From contig CBDCVB010000002.1 in NCBI GenBank assembly GCA_965222895.1, forward strand, positions 1,302,001 through 1,366,000: DNA of 64,000 nt, written 5' to 3'. The stretch's first letter is position 1, and every line of letters begins with the position of its first letter. This stretch comes from Bin87 sp965222895. Its GTDB lineage: Bacteria; Chloroflexota; Dehalococcoidia; Lucifugimonadales; UBA3495. The notes under the pieces were generated by a model. That model made no database searches. It was not told the origin of the DNA and saw nothing but the letters and a program-made list of their open reading frames with translations. Positions 34,120 to 43,218 of the stretch are shown here, piece after piece. The position numbers and the translations under genes were made by a program.

Positions 34120-35572
34120 GTAACTGTTCAGACTTGGTGGGGGGAATTGGTTCAAAGAGGTTTGGGGATGGCTGGCGCGAGGGGTTGTGGTTATGTCATA
34201 TAACGGGTATGGATTCGGAAATCGACCTGTCCACCGCTGACCGCGATGTGCTCATCGCCATCGTCATACGGCAGGAGGCCATCATAGCCCGACAGCAGGC
34301 CGTCATCGAGCGCCTGGAGAAGCGGATTGCTCAGCTGGAAGGGCGGGCCAAACCCAGTGGCGCCCGGGGGATGCCCGGCCTCAAACCCGAAGCCAGCCAG
34401 AAACCGGCCCAGCCCAAAGCGCCACGCCAGCCCCGGCCCCACGGCTTTGCCCGCCGTCGCATGACGCCCACCCGTCGGGTGGAGCATGTGGTGGACCACT
34501 GTCCCGACTGCGGAACGCTGTTGTCCGGCGGCTGGACCCAGCGCACCCGGGAGGTCATCGAGTTGCCCCAGGTTCCGGCGGAAGTTACCGAGCACGTCTA
34601 CATCGCCAGGGATTGTCCGGGGTGCCGACGCCGCTGCGTTCCCCCGGCACAAATGGACGGCGTGGTGATGGGCCAGCAGCGCCTGGGTATCAACCTGGTC
34701 AGTCTGATTGCCACGCTCCGAGAGGAAGCCCGACTGCCCATCGCCGTCATCCAGCGGTATCTGCACACCGTTCATGGGCTGAGCCTCAGCGCGGGAGCCA
34801 TCATGGCTGCGGTGCATCGCACCGCGCGAAGGGCCCAGTCCGCAGTGGACCGGATTCTGGCCCAAGTCCGCGCCAGCCCAGTGGTCCACGCCGACGAGAC
34901 CGGCTGGCGTGAGGATGGCAACAACGGCTACGTGTGGACTTTCAGCACCCCATCGGCGCGCTACTTCCTGCGGCGGGGTCGCAACAAGGAAGTGGTGGAT
35001 GAAGCTCTGGGCGACACCTTCTCCGGCGTGCTGGTCAGCGACTTCTACGCCGCCTACCACCATTATGACGGCCCCAAACAGCGCTGCTGGGTCCACCTGC
35101 TGCGGGACATCCACGACCTGCGAACCCTTTACCCGAAGGACCAAAAGCTGGCGCAGTGGGCCGACGCCATCCACGAGATTTACGACCGGGCCAAAGCCAG
35201 CGCCCATCCCCAGACCAAGCGGCGGCGCGCTGCCCAACTGGCCCTGGAACGTCAGTTGCTGGCCATTTGCCAACCCTTCCTTCACGACCCTTCGGCAACC
35301 CAGGCCAAGTTATGCCGACGCATCGAGCGCCATATCAAAGAGCTCTTCGTCTTCGTGGCCGAACCGGAGGCGCCATCGGACAACAACGCCGCCGAACGCA
35401 GCCTGCGCCACCTGGTCGTCAGTCGCAAGATCAGCGGCGGCACCCGGTCGCAACGAGGCAGCAGAAGCAAGATGACCCTGGCTTCCCTCTTCGGCACCTG
35501 GCGCGCCCAAGGACTGAATCCCCTCAATGCCTGCCGGCAACTGCTCTCTTCCCCGCAACTCTGAACAGTTAC
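34120..35572 (+). mobile_element. IS66-family insertion sequence, intact
   Basis: Inverted ends GTAACTGTTCA and TGAACAGTTAC, 1453 bp, flanked by a perfect 8-bp target duplication CAATGGGT (34112-34119 and 35573-35580). One intact transposase gene fills it. The perfect duplication and open frame indicate a recent insertion. It is the likely helper for the 114-bp element at 395-508. Confidence 0.95.
34209..35564 (+). CDS. IS66-family transposase (TnpC-like, stand-alone)
   Basis: 451 residues from ATG 34209, the position equivalent to the start of the decayed copy. The N-terminal coiled coil is QAVIERLEKRIAQLEGR. The zinc finger uses HCPDCGTLLSGG and DCPGCRRRC. The DDE core is VVHADETGWREDG, VLVSDFYAAYHHYDG and SDNNAAERSLRHLVVSRKIS. 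The C-terminus is TLASLFGTWRAQGLNPLNAC. No tnpA or tnpB is present, as in ISBst12-type members. Confidence 0.93.
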   Translation: MDSEIDLSTADRDVLIAIVIRQEAIIARQQAVIERLEKRIAQLEGRAKPSGARGMPGLKPEASQKPAQPKAPRQPRPHGFARRRMTPTRRVEHVVDHCPDCGTLLSGGWTQRTREVIELPQVPAEVTEHVYIARDCPGCRRRCVPPAQMDGVVMGQQRLGINLVSLIATLREEARLPIAVIQRYLHTVHGLSLSAGAIMAAVHRTARRAQSAVDRILAQVRASPVVHADETGWREDGNNGYVWTFSTPSARYFLRRGRNKEVVDEALGDTFSGVLVSDFYAAYHHYDGPKQRCWVHLLRDIHDLRTLYPKDQKLAQWADAIHEIYDRAKASAHPQTKRRRAAQLALERQLLAICQPFLHDPSATQAKLCRRIERHIKELFVFVAEPEAPSDNNAAERSLRHLVVSRKISGGTRSQRGSRSKMTLASLFGTWRAQGLNPLNACRQLLSSPQL

Positions 35573-35871
35573 CAATGGGTTGGTTTGGTTGACACTCCGG
35601 GGAACCCGATGCTAGCATATTCCACCGCTTGGCCGGTTATTCTGCATGGGCACAACGTGGATACCGGGCGTACAATGTTATTCGCAAATTCAGTGCGCTT
35701 GCCTCGATAATTGTCTGGTTTGGGGGGAGATTGGCTCCACGCTCAGGTTGCTGGCGGAGCGCTGCCGCAACAACGATATAGCGCTGGATGGATATTCCTA
35801 AAATTGACGTTGCGAGCAATGTGCGCCGCCCGGCCGATCGGGGCGGAGCAGCAAATCCAAGGAGGACGCAA

Positions 35872-37008
35872 ATGGCCGAACAGCCGGAACTACACCGCGG
35901 TTTGATGAACGTGTATATGGACACTACGGAGTCCAGTTTCATTGATGGCGAAATAGGAAAACTGCTTTATCGCGGGTACGATATCCACGATCTGGCCGAA
36001 AAGTCCACCTTTGAAGAGATTGTCCACCTGGTGTTGTACGGCGAGCTGCCGAACCGGGCCCAGCTGGAAGAGATGGACGGATACCTGCGGGCGAACCGGC
36101 GGATTCCCGACCAGATAATTACGGTCATTGATGCCGTGAAAGACGCCCATCCGATGGACGTGCTGCAGACGGCGCTGATTGGGCTGGCCGCGTTTGACGA
36201 GGAATCGGAGGACAATTCCAAGGCAGCCAACATCCGCAAGGCGCTGCGCCTGACGGCCAAGGCTCCCACCATCGTTACGGCGCACCACCGCCTGCGGACA
36301 AGTCTGGAACCGATAGTGCCGAATCCGGAACTGAACCACGCCGGCAACTTCCTGTATATGCTGTTCAATGAGATTCCCGACGAAGAGACGGTCTCTCTCA
36401 TGGACGTGGACTTTATCCTGCACGCTGAGCATGGTGTCAACGCATCATCCTTCGCGGCGCGGGTGAGCGCATCAACGAACTCGACGCTTCATGCGGCGGT
36501 GTCGGGCGCGGTGGGGACGCTGAAGGGCCCGGCCCACGGCGGGGCCGCAGAAGAAGTGATGAAAATGTCGATGGAAATCGGCAACCCCGAAAACGCCGAA
36601 GAGTACGCCCGCAAAAAGCTGGACAACCGCGAGCGCATCATGGGATTCGGCCATCGGGTTTACAAGGCTGAGGATCCCCGGGCGCGCCACCTGCGGGAAC
36701 GCTCGCAGGCGCTGGGCGAGAAGCGGGGCGACCCACGCTGGTTCCAGATTTTGACACACCTGTCCGAAGATGTGATGGCACCATACCGGGATCGGGGCAT
36801 CTACGTGAACGTGGACTTTTACGCCGGTTCGATTTACCACCTGCTGGGCATCCAGTCCGACCTGTTCATCCCAATATTTGCGCTGGGCCGGGTGCCGGGC
36901 TGGTCCGCGCAGTGTATAGAGCAGTACGAGAACAACATCCTGCTGCGGCCCCGTCTGCACTACATTGGCGAGATGGATCGGGAGTACGTTCCCCTCGACC
37001 AACGATAG
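35872..37008 (+). CDS. Citrate synthase (or 2-methylcitrate synthase)
   Basis: 378 residues from ATG 35872, with AAGGAGG 7 bp upstream; the open frame extends uselessly to 35788. The N-terminal part has ETSEIDGEIGKLLYRGYDI-like sequence. Catalytic residues are the His of LHAEHGVNASSF, the His of GFGHRVYKAEDPRA and the Asp of NVDFYAGSIYHLLGI. Length and sequence fit the Gram-positive/archaeal type II small-subunit enzymes. It condenses acetyl-CoA with oxaloacetate (propionyl-CoA use is possible). A strong terminator follows. Confidence 0.93.
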   Translation: MAEQPELHRGLMNVYMDTTESSFIDGEIGKLLYRGYDIHDLAEKSTFEEIVHLVLYGELPNRAQLEEMDGYLRANRRIPDQIITVIDAVKDAHPMDVLQTALIGLAAFDEESEDNSKAANIRKALRLTAKAPTIVTAHHRLRTSLEPIVPNPELNHAGNFLYMLFNEIPDEETVSLMDVDFILHAEHGVNASSFAARVSASTNSTLHAAVSGAVGTLKGPAHGGAAEEVMKMSMEIGNPENAEEYARKKLDNRERIMGFGHRVYKAEDPRARHLRERSQALGEKRGDPRWFQILTHLSEDVMAPYRDRGIYVNVDFYAGSIYHLLGIQSDLFIPIFALGRVPGWSAQCIEQYENNILLRPRLHYIGEMDREYVPLDQR

Positions 37009-37026
37009 CTGGAACTGCGCGCTAAT

Positions 37027-37062
37027 CAAGAGGGCCGCCGGCGTACACCGGCGGCCCTCTTG
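37027..37062 (+). terminator. Strong terminator hairpin after citrate synthase
   Basis: AAGAGGGCCGCCGG, a 6-nt loop, then CCGGCGGCCCTCTT: a perfect 14-bp stem. It is palindromic, so it can serve the opposing gene at 37087 as well. Confidence 0.85.
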
Positions 37063-37086
37063 CGTTGGCCGGAATGAGTGCGTAGC

Positions 37087-37641
37087 CTACCTGGGGTAGA
37101 TTTCGAGATTTCCCAGGTGGATCTCGGCGATGAGCTTGCGGTCATTGTTGTGGCTATCGTCGCTGTGGCTATCTTTGTCGTGGTCATCGTCGTCGTGGCT
37201 GTCTTTGTCGTGGCCGTCGCCGCCGTCGGCATCTTTGTCGTGGCCGTCTTCGTCTACATCCGAAGATGCGGATGCGTAGACGTGGAAGTTGAGGCCAAAA
37301 CTGCCGGCGTTGGTCGCCGCAAAGCTCAGGCTGCCCGGTTCATCTGGTGATACCAGCGTGGTCAGGTCGTAACCGTGGAGATGCACCTCGCCAGCCTCGT
37401 CCGATGTGAACCGTAAGGAGACAGTGTTACCTTGGGTTGCCCGTAAATCCTCGCGAGTTGAAGTGGTGGCGCGATTGGCGATGTTGACGTTGATTGTTGC
37501 GGTGTCGGCGACGATTGTCGGCGAGTCGGCGCCCGTTGGCGTGGCGGGGCTGCACGCCGCAACAACCAGCGCAGCGGCGAGAGCGAGGGTGACGCACAGC
37601 CGGATTCCGGGCCGGCGCAAAGTCTGTTGAAATCCCAGCAT
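37087..37641 (-). CDS. Cupredoxin-like lipoprotein with an Asp/His-rich insert
   Basis: About 184 residues. ATG 37641 is preferred over 37650 because GGAGG abuts the latter and lies 8 bp before the former. Residues ~10-30 are a signal peptide with lipobox LVVAAC. The following domain has a cupredoxin-like pattern (VSLRFTSDEAGEVHLHGYD, PGSLSFAATNAGSFGLNFHV). Between two of its strands lies a ~40-residue insert made almost only of Asp, His, Ser, Gly and Lys (for example SHDDDDHDKDSHSDDSHNND), before IAEIHLGNLEIYPR. It would sit on the outer face of the membrane. The insert could bind metal ions. The function is not known. Confidence 0.75.
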   Translation of the reverse strand: MLGFQQTLRRPGIRLCVTLALAAALVVAACSPATPTGADSPTIVADTATINVNIANRATTSTREDLRATQGNTVSLRFTSDEAGEVHLHGYDLTTLVSPDEPGSLSFAATNAGSFGLNFHVYASASSDVDEDGHDKDADGGDGHDKDSHDDDDHDKDSHSDDSHNNDRKLIAEIHLGNLEIYPR

Positions 37642-37725
37642 TGAAGGCATCCTCCATGGAGTCGGTGAACCGTGGCAGTCGCCGGGAAGCGGTTGCCGTC
37701 GGTTGGGTTGTGGGTGAGAGCGATG

Positions 37726-38271
37726 CTATGAGATGGGAGGTCGCTGCGGCGGCGGCGTGATTACGCCGGCAGGCGTCTCCGGCGGGTTGGCGAACCGGGC
37801 CAGAGGATTGTGTCCACGGTTGGTCGATGCCGGCGTGGGCGATTCCCTGGGCGTAGTGAGGAAGGGTGCGGAAAGCACGGTTAGCAGCAGGCTGGCGGTT
37901 GTTGGGGACAGTATCGCCACGCCGCCGGGGACGTCCGATCTGTTGCTGGTGTGTAATCCGGCCGGGGCTGATGCGTTGGGTATCAGGAAGCGATGTCCAG
38001 TCGTTGCCGTGTGGTGCAGGTGGTGTGCGCCAGCGTCGTAGATGTGCTGGTGCGAGACCGGCGCCCCGTTGAGATACAGGTGTTCGTGGGCGTGGAAGCG
38101 TTCGGCGTAGTGGTGGTCAATCAACGGGCCGGCGATGGTCAGGGCCAACCAAACCAGGGCCAACACGGACATGAGCGGGGCGATTAACGACCATGGCGCT
38201 ACCGGCCTGGACGCCGGATCCGGCGGGGGAGTTGGTGCGCCGGCAATGAAACTCGGCAAGGGGGACATCAT
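37726..38271 (-). CDS. His-rich single-pass membrane protein, function unknown
   Basis: 181 residues. One strong membrane helix lies near residues 28-50 (LIAPLMSVLALVWLALTIAG), directly followed by a His-rich stretch (HHYAERFHAHEHLYLNGAPV, SHQHIYDAGAHHLHH). A second hydrophobic stretch appears at VAILSPTTASLLLTVLSAPF. It lies 84 bp upstream of the cupredoxin-like lipoprotein on the same strand, so the pair may be co-transcribed and handle a metal at the cell surface. No family recognised. Confidence 0.6.
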   Translation of the reverse strand: MMSPLPSFIAGAPTPPPDPASRPVAPWSLIAPLMSVLALVWLALTIAGPLIDHHYAERFHAHEHLYLNGAPVSHQHIYDAGAHHLHHTATTGHRFLIPNASAPAGLHTSNRSDVPGGVAILSPTTASLLLTVLSAPFLTTPRESPTPASTNRGHNPLARFANPPETPAGVITPPPQRPPIS

Positions 38272-38471
38272 CGGAGCAAGGTTTTCCGGTGGTAGACAGT
38301 CACATGGGTAATCTGTTGATAGCGAGCCTTTGGAAGCATGGATGGGCTTCCTTTCGACAATCTTGGGGTGAGCCGGGAAGTCGGTTTGGGTGGCCCTTCG
38401 ACAATGTTCAGTGTGAGCGGCGATGTTGGTTGGGTGAACAATTGAGAGGCCCCGGCATGGGGAGCGCGCTC

Positions 38472-38602
38472 ATGCGTACCTACTTTGTCGTTGCGAGCGT
38501 AGCATGGCAATCTCGATGAGGTTGTACACACGTGGGCGAACCGCCATTGCTACGGCGACGAGATTGCCACGCTCCGCTCGCAATGACAAAGCGAGTATGC
38601 AC
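38472..38602. repeat. Long imperfect palindromic repeat, family R2, copy 3
   Basis: ATGCGTACCTACTTTGTCGT, TTGCGAGCGTAGCATGGCAA, GAGGTTGTACACACGTGGGC, TTGCTACGGCGACGAGATTG and CTCGCAATGACAAAG mark the same unit as at 3361 and 33947. Nothing else is recognised between 38272 and 38756. Confidence 0.75.
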
Positions 38603-38756
38603 GCGGTTCGCGCCGTTGACAGTTGCTTTGATTTTAGCAGATAATGCTAGCCTAACCACTGGTTCGTTGGGGTTACGCCCGACGGCCTGCAACCGCAATG
38701 CACGTTCACATGGGCGTGGACACGTAATCGCAAAACACACTACAGGAGGCGCAGCG

Positions 38757-40160
38757 ATGGCATCTCAGGACATTGCCTTGATGGCTCACCTGATGCGTCG
38801 TGCCGGCTTTGGAGCCACCCGCGAAGAGCTGGAGGCGAGGGCCGCTATAGGGTACGAAGCTACAGTTGAAGAGTTACTCAACCCCGCAAGCCAGCCGGCG
38901 ATCGATCGGTACGAGTTGGTGCGGTACCATCCGTGGGCTTGGCGTCCGGGCACCATTCAGGGAATGGGTTCGGCGGAATGGCTCTATTTCATGACCAACA
39001 CCAAGCGGCCTCTGGAAGAGAAAATGGCGCTCTTCTGGCACCAGGTGTTCGCCACGGGCGTGTCCAAGGTGGACCACTATGACGAGATTACTCGCATGGT
39101 AACGCTGTTCCGCGAAAAGGGCATGGGCAACTACAAAGATCTGTTGCTCGAAGTGTCCCGCAACCCGGCCATGATTTACTGGCTGGACAACTTTGAGAAC
39201 CATGCCGACGCCGTGAACGAGAACTGGGGCCGCGAGTTGCTGGAACTGTTCAGCATGGGCGTGGGCACCTACACGGAAGTTGACGTGCGGGAAGCGTCCC
39301 GCGCCTTTACCGGCTGGACGTTCGAGCCCAAGCTGCCGCGCGGTCCGATTGGCCGTCACGACTGGAACTTCACCTATCTTCCGGAAGACCATGATGACGG
39401 CGAAAAGACGTTCCTCGGCGAGACCGGCAATTTCAACGGCGAAGACATTATCAACATCGTCTGCGAGCACCCGGCTACCGCCACGTTCATCGCACGCCAC
39501 CTGTACAACTTCTTTGTGGCTGATGAGGCGCAGGTTCCGGCCTGGCAGGTCATTCCACCGGTGGATGAAGATGCGGTGGAGCTACTGGCCGATACGTTCG
39601 TGGAATCCGGCAGCGACCTAACGGCCGTGCTGCGGGTACTGTTCAACAGTGATTTCTTCAAGAACGCCCGATACGCCCGCCTGAAGAGCCCCGCCGAAGT
39701 GGTGGTGGGAACTTTGCGGTTGGTGGGCGGCTACGAATTCCCGGCTCCCGGATTGGGCGAGATGGCACGCCAGCCCACCTATATGGGCCAGGACCTGCTG
39801 AATCCCCCCAGCGTGGAAGGCTGGCACACCGGTGTGGAGTGGATCAACAGCGGTTCGCTGATGCGCCGTATCAACTTCACCGCCGACATGATGAGCGACG
39901 TCAACCGCCCCGGCATCCGCAGCATGATTGACCGGATGCAGGCGCAGGGTGACCTGACTCCGCAATCGATGGTGGACAACTGCCTGGACCTGATGGGCCC
40001 GCTGGAAGTTGACGATGATACTCGCCAGGAGCTGGTGAACCACGCCGCGACGGGAGGGAACCTGACCTGGGCGACCAACGCCGACGTGGACTCTGCCGAG
40101 CAGCGCATATCCGAGATGCTGCAACTGATCGTGTCCCTGCGCGACTACCAGTACGCCTAG
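38757..40160 (+). CDS. DUF1800 domain-containing protein
   Basis: 467 residues from ATG 38757, with AGGAGG upstream. Family features are LMRRAGFGATREELEA near the start, KMALFWHQVFATG, NWGRELLELFSMGVGTYTE, DVREASRAFTGWTF and PPSVEGWHTGVEWINSGSL near the end. DUF1800 genes are nearly always followed by a DUF1501 gene, as here (84-bp gap). The pair is common in Planctomycetes, Chloroflexota and some Proteobacteria. The biochemical role is not established. No signal peptide is visible, which is unusual. Confidence 0.92.
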   Translation: MASQDIALMAHLMRRAGFGATREELEARAAIGYEATVEELLNPASQPAIDRYELVRYHPWAWRPGTIQGMGSAEWLYFMTNTKRPLEEKMALFWHQVFATGVSKVDHYDEITRMVTLFREKGMGNYKDLLLEVSRNPAMIYWLDNFENHADAVNENWGRELLELFSMGVGTYTEVDVREASRAFTGWTFEPKLPRGPIGRHDWNFTYLPEDHDDGEKTFLGETGNFNGEDIINIVCEHPATATFIARHLYNFFVADEAQVPAWQVIPPVDEDAVELLADTFVESGSDLTAVLRVLFNSDFFKNARYARLKSPAEVVVGTLRLVGGYEFPAPGLGEMARQPTYMGQDLLNPPSVEGWHTGVEWINSGSLMRRINFTADMMSDVNRPGIRSMIDRMQAQGDLTPQSMVDNCLDLMGPLEVDDDTRQELVNHAATGGNLTWATNADVDSAEQRISEMLQLIVSLRDYQYA

Positions 40161-40244
40161 TAATACTGCACCGCGGCGGTTTCGATGCCGCCGCGGCGCC
40201 ATTACTTGCAGAGTGGACGATTGACACTCAATGGAGCAACCAAA

Positions 40245-41372
40245 ATGACCGCAACGAAGAAAGAACCGGTTCTGGTGGTGTTGCAGCTCACCGGCGGCAA
40301 CGACTACATGAACACCATCATTCCCCATGCCGACCCGCTGTACCGGGACAACCGGCCAGTGGTGGGCGTGCCCGATAACCGCATCACGAAGCTGAATGAC
40401 CGGATTGGAATGCACCCGGAAGTGGCGCCGCTGAAGCGATTCTGGGACGCTGGCAACATGGCCATCATCCACGGTGTTGGTTATACCAACGCTCCGCGCA
40501 GCCATTTCCGCAGCATGGACATCTGGCACACCTGTGAGCCTGACAAGCTGGGATCGGAAGGCTGGCTGGGTCGGGCGACCCGCGATCTGGACCCGACCAA
40601 AGACAACGTCATCACGGCGGTCAACTTTGGGCCGAGCCTGCCGCGCGCCCTGGCGTTGCCGGGCGTTCCGGTGGCCTGCATCGACGACCTGGAAAACTTC
40701 GGGATGCTGACCAGTATTCAGGAGGAGCTGCAGCGCGAGAAGATTATTGACCGCTTCACCCGCCTGTACTCGCCGACGATTGGCAACGGGTTCGTGATGG
40801 ATTACCTGGGCCAGACCGGGCTGGACGGCCTCAAGGCCGCCGACATCCTCAAAGTTGCCCCGGAGATTTACAACAGTTCCGTGGAGTATCCCGACACGCC
40901 GCTTGCCCGCAAGCTGAAGGGCATCTCCCAGGTGCACCAGGCCAATCTGGGTACCCGGGTGTTCTACACCGACCACGGCAGCTTCGACAGCCACTCCAAC
41001 CAGGTTGGGATGCACGACGGCCTGTGGCGCGATGTGTCCGCCGCCGTGGGCAGCTTCTTTGACGACCTGCGCGAGAATGACTGCAGCGATGACGTCATCC
41101 TGCTGATGTTCTCCGAGTTTGGCCGCCGGGTTCATGACAACGGCAGCGGAACCGACCACGGAGCAGCGGGGCTGGTATTCGCGATGGGCGACGGGATCAA
41201 GGGCGGCGAGTATGGCGAGTATCCTTCGTCAAGGCCCGAAAACCTGGAGCAGGGCGACTTGGTGCCGGGCGTTGATTTCCGTAGCGTCTACTCAACCATC
41301 CTGGAGAACTGGATGGGGCTGGACGCCAATCACATTGTTGGCGGCGTCTACGAAAAGACCCCGTTCATCTAG
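40245..41372 (+). CDS. DUF1501 domain-containing protein
   Basis: 375 residues from ATG 40245. The alkaline-phosphatase-like DUF1501 fold is indicated by VVLQLTGGNDYMNTIIPHAD, NMAIIHGVGYTNAPRSHFRS, TDHGSFDSHSNQVGMHDGLW, MFSEFGRRVHDNGSGTDHGA and the final LENWMGLD. The usual twin-arginine N-terminal signal is absent, so this version may be cytoplasmic, as its DUF1800 partner also appears to be. Function is unknown; sulfatase-like hydrolase chemistry has been suggested from the fold. Confidence 0.92.
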   Translation: MTATKKEPVLVVLQLTGGNDYMNTIIPHADPLYRDNRPVVGVPDNRITKLNDRIGMHPEVAPLKRFWDAGNMAIIHGVGYTNAPRSHFRSMDIWHTCEPDKLGSEGWLGRATRDLDPTKDNVITAVNFGPSLPRALALPGVPVACIDDLENFGMLTSIQEELQREKIIDRFTRLYSPTIGNGFVMDYLGQTGLDGLKAADILKVAPEIYNSSVEYPDTPLARKLKGISQVHQANLGTRVFYTDHGSFDSHSNQVGMHDGLWRDVSAAVGSFFDDLRENDCSDDVILLMFSEFGRRVHDNGSGTDHGAAGLVFAMGDGIKGGEYGEYPSSRPENLEQGDLVPGVDFRSVYSTILENWMGLDANHIVGGVYEKTPFI

Positions 41373-41427
41373 GAAACGCTGAATATCGGTTCCGGTCTTC
41401 GGGACACGTCATTTGGTAAGACCAGCC

Positions 41428-41457
41428 GGGGCCAGTGGGTATGTATCTGCTGGCCCC
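41428..41457 (+). terminator. Hairpin after the DUF1501 gene
   Basis: GGGGCCAG and CTGGCCCC form an 8-bp stem without a T-run behind it. It could act as an attenuator or an mRNA 3' end before the NHL gene. Confidence 0.45.
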
Positions 41458-41529
41458 GTCATTATGGCGACAGTCGCTCGACGGTAAAGAGCGCTGGTCG
41501 CAACGCACGACACACAGCAGGAAGACGCT

Positions 41530-42594
41530 ATGCTAACTCAAATTGCAAAAGGCCGTGTATACGATTACAGCCATTCGGTGGGACGTGGGGCCGCTTCCGG
41601 GATGGGCTTCAGCCAGCCGGTGGCAATGGCGTTTGAAGGCAACACGGTTTACGTGTTGAACCGAGGCCTGGAAGGTATCGCCAATGTGCCCTGGAATAAG
41701 GTTGCCTACGGGGCGCGGGTGAGCATCATCGACGTGGGCACGAACGCCGGCGACGAGGATTTCACGGGCGAGTTTGGCAAGTACGGCGACCGAGACGGGG
41801 AGTTCATCTGGCCCTCCGGCATGATTTTGGCTCAGGACGGAAATCTGTACGTTTCCGACGAATGGCTGAATCAGGTATCGGTGTTCGGCAAGGACGGGAG
41901 TTTCGTTCGCAAATGGAGCGCGGCGCCGGAGGATGATGGCAAAGGACACGGTATTGCCAGCATCGCGAACGACAGCCAGGGCAACATCTATTGCACCGAC
42001 GGTCGCAGCCACGAGGTTCGCAAGTTCACCGCCGGCGGACAGCTGATAACGAGCTGGGGTTCGTTGGGCGAAGGGAGCGGCGAGTTCAACTCCCCTTGGG
42101 GGATCACGGTTGACCAGACCGACGATACCGTATACGTGGCGGACCACCGCAATCACCGGGTGCAGAAATTCGCCGCCGATGGTGAGTTCCTCACGCAGTT
42201 CGGTGAGGCCGGTACCAAGCGCGGGCAGATGCACCTGCCAGTGAAGGTAACCGTCGACCCGCAAGGCGATGTCTACGTGGCTGACTGGAGCGACAACGGT
42301 ATGCATCCGGGCAAGGTGCACGTTTTCGACAGCGAGGGCAAGTTCATTATCTCGCTGATTGGCGACGCGCAACAACTCAGCAAGTGGGCTGACATGACGG
42401 TGCAGGCCAACGCCGACTACCTGAAGCGGCGGCGGGAAGTTGCCACAACCGAGTCGGAATGGCGGTTTGCCCTGCCCACCGACGTGCAGTTCGATGAGGG
42501 CAACAGTCGGCTGGTGGTGCTGGATGCGCAGCGCAGCCGGTTGCAAATTTACGACAAGCGGAACGATTATATGGTTCCGCAGATGAACCTGTAA
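41530..42594 (+). CDS. NHL-repeat beta-propeller protein
   Basis: 354 residues, ATG 41530. Repeats of the NHL type are clear: GFSQPVAMAFEGNTVYVLNR, DGEFIWPSGMILAQDGNLYV, GEFNSPWGITVDQTDDTVYV, VADHRNHRVQKFAADGEFLT, QMHLPVKVTVDPQGDVYVAD and FALPTDVQFDEGNSRLVVLD. These add up to a six-bladed propeller. No signal peptide. It follows the DUF1800-DUF1501 pair and may act with it. Related propellers bind ligands or act as lactonases, but no catalytic residues can be assigned. Confidence 0.88.
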   Translation: MLTQIAKGRVYDYSHSVGRGAASGMGFSQPVAMAFEGNTVYVLNRGLEGIANVPWNKVAYGARVSIIDVGTNAGDEDFTGEFGKYGDRDGEFIWPSGMILAQDGNLYVSDEWLNQVSVFGKDGSFVRKWSAAPEDDGKGHGIASIANDSQGNIYCTDGRSHEVRKFTAGGQLITSWGSLGEGSGEFNSPWGITVDQTDDTVYVADHRNHRVQKFAADGEFLTQFGEAGTKRGQMHLPVKVTVDPQGDVYVADWSDNGMHPGKVHVFDSEGKFIISLIGDAQQLSKWADMTVQANADYLKRRREVATTESEWRFALPTDVQFDEGNSRLVVLDAQRSRLQIYDKRNDYMVPQMNL

Positions 42595-42609
42595 CACAGT
42601 TATCCGGAT

Positions 42610-42649
42610 GAGCAGGCCACCGTCCGATGTGTGTGATGGTGGCCTGCTC
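42610..42649 (+). terminator. Terminator after the NHL gene
   Basis: GAGCAGGCCACC and GGTGGCCTGCTC form a perfect 12-bp stem followed by TTGCTTTC, 15 bp after the stop codon. Confidence 0.8.
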
Positions 42650-42703
42650 TTGCTTTCAGCCAATAAGGGACTGATAACTTTGGCGGATGTTGCCGGCCTA
42701 TAG

Positions 42704-43033
42704 ATGATGATTACACGGGAGCAGGAACCTGAATACATCCGTTTGGCGGAGCAGTCGCCGGGAATGCTGTGTCACGAGGCGCCGGGGGAGATTCTGGAGG
42801 CGTGCGCGTTGGACAACGAGCCCACGCCGTTCCTGGAGCGGTTTTTCGAGGCTGGAATCAGGTCGCACGCCCGGATGCAACATGGCCGGGGATTGCCGCA
42901 GATGTTCGTGAACAACGCAATTCTGGTGCTGTGGTTGCGGGCGTGCCGTCTTTATACCAACGGATTGCTGAAGATACCCGACCCGGACCTGGAGCGGGAG
43001 TTTTTCTCAAGCGCCGACGTTACGCCCAGCTAG
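42704..43033 (+). CDS. Hypothetical protein, 109 residues
   Basis: Unrecognised. A mostly helical, acidic protein with two Cys (MLCHEAPGEILEACALD) and a hydrophobic stretch FVNNAILVLWLRACRLYT. There is no clear ribosome binding site before the ATG pair at 42704/42707. It sits between the NHL gene terminator and tRNA-Ser. Codon use resembles its neighbours, so it is probably real. Confidence 0.55.
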   Translation: MMITREQEPEYIRLAEQSPGMLCHEAPGEILEACALDNEPTPFLERFFEAGIRSHARMQHGRGLPQMFVNNAILVLWLRACRLYTNGLLKIPDPDLEREFFSSADVTPS

Positions 43034-43130
43034 TCTGGCCCAAACTCGGGCGCGGTTCGCAGGGTTGGGTTAGAATAAACGGGCGGGCAACCGTTGGCGA
43101 CTCCGCTGATTGCAGCGGGCGACGCGACGC

Positions 43131-43218
43131 GGAGGGATGGCAGAGTGGACGAATGCGACGGTCTTGAAAACCGTTAATCCGCAAGGATTCGTGGGTTCGA
43201 ATCCCACTCCCTCCGCCA
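43131..43218 (+). tRNA. tRNA-Ser (TGA)
   Basis: Acceptor GGAGGGA pairs with TCCCTCC, and the anticodon stem ACGGT/ACCGT carries loop CTTGAAA with anticodon TGA. A long variable arm (TAATCCGCAAGGATTC) is typical of tRNA-Ser. The T loop is TTCGAAT and CCA is encoded at 43216-43218. It reads UCA codons. Confidence 0.95.

Noticed and set aside
39618..41159. Long minus-strand ORF opposite DUF1501/DUF1800
   Set aside because: It is antisense to two well-supported genes, with the composition of a codon-shadow frame in GC-rich DNA.
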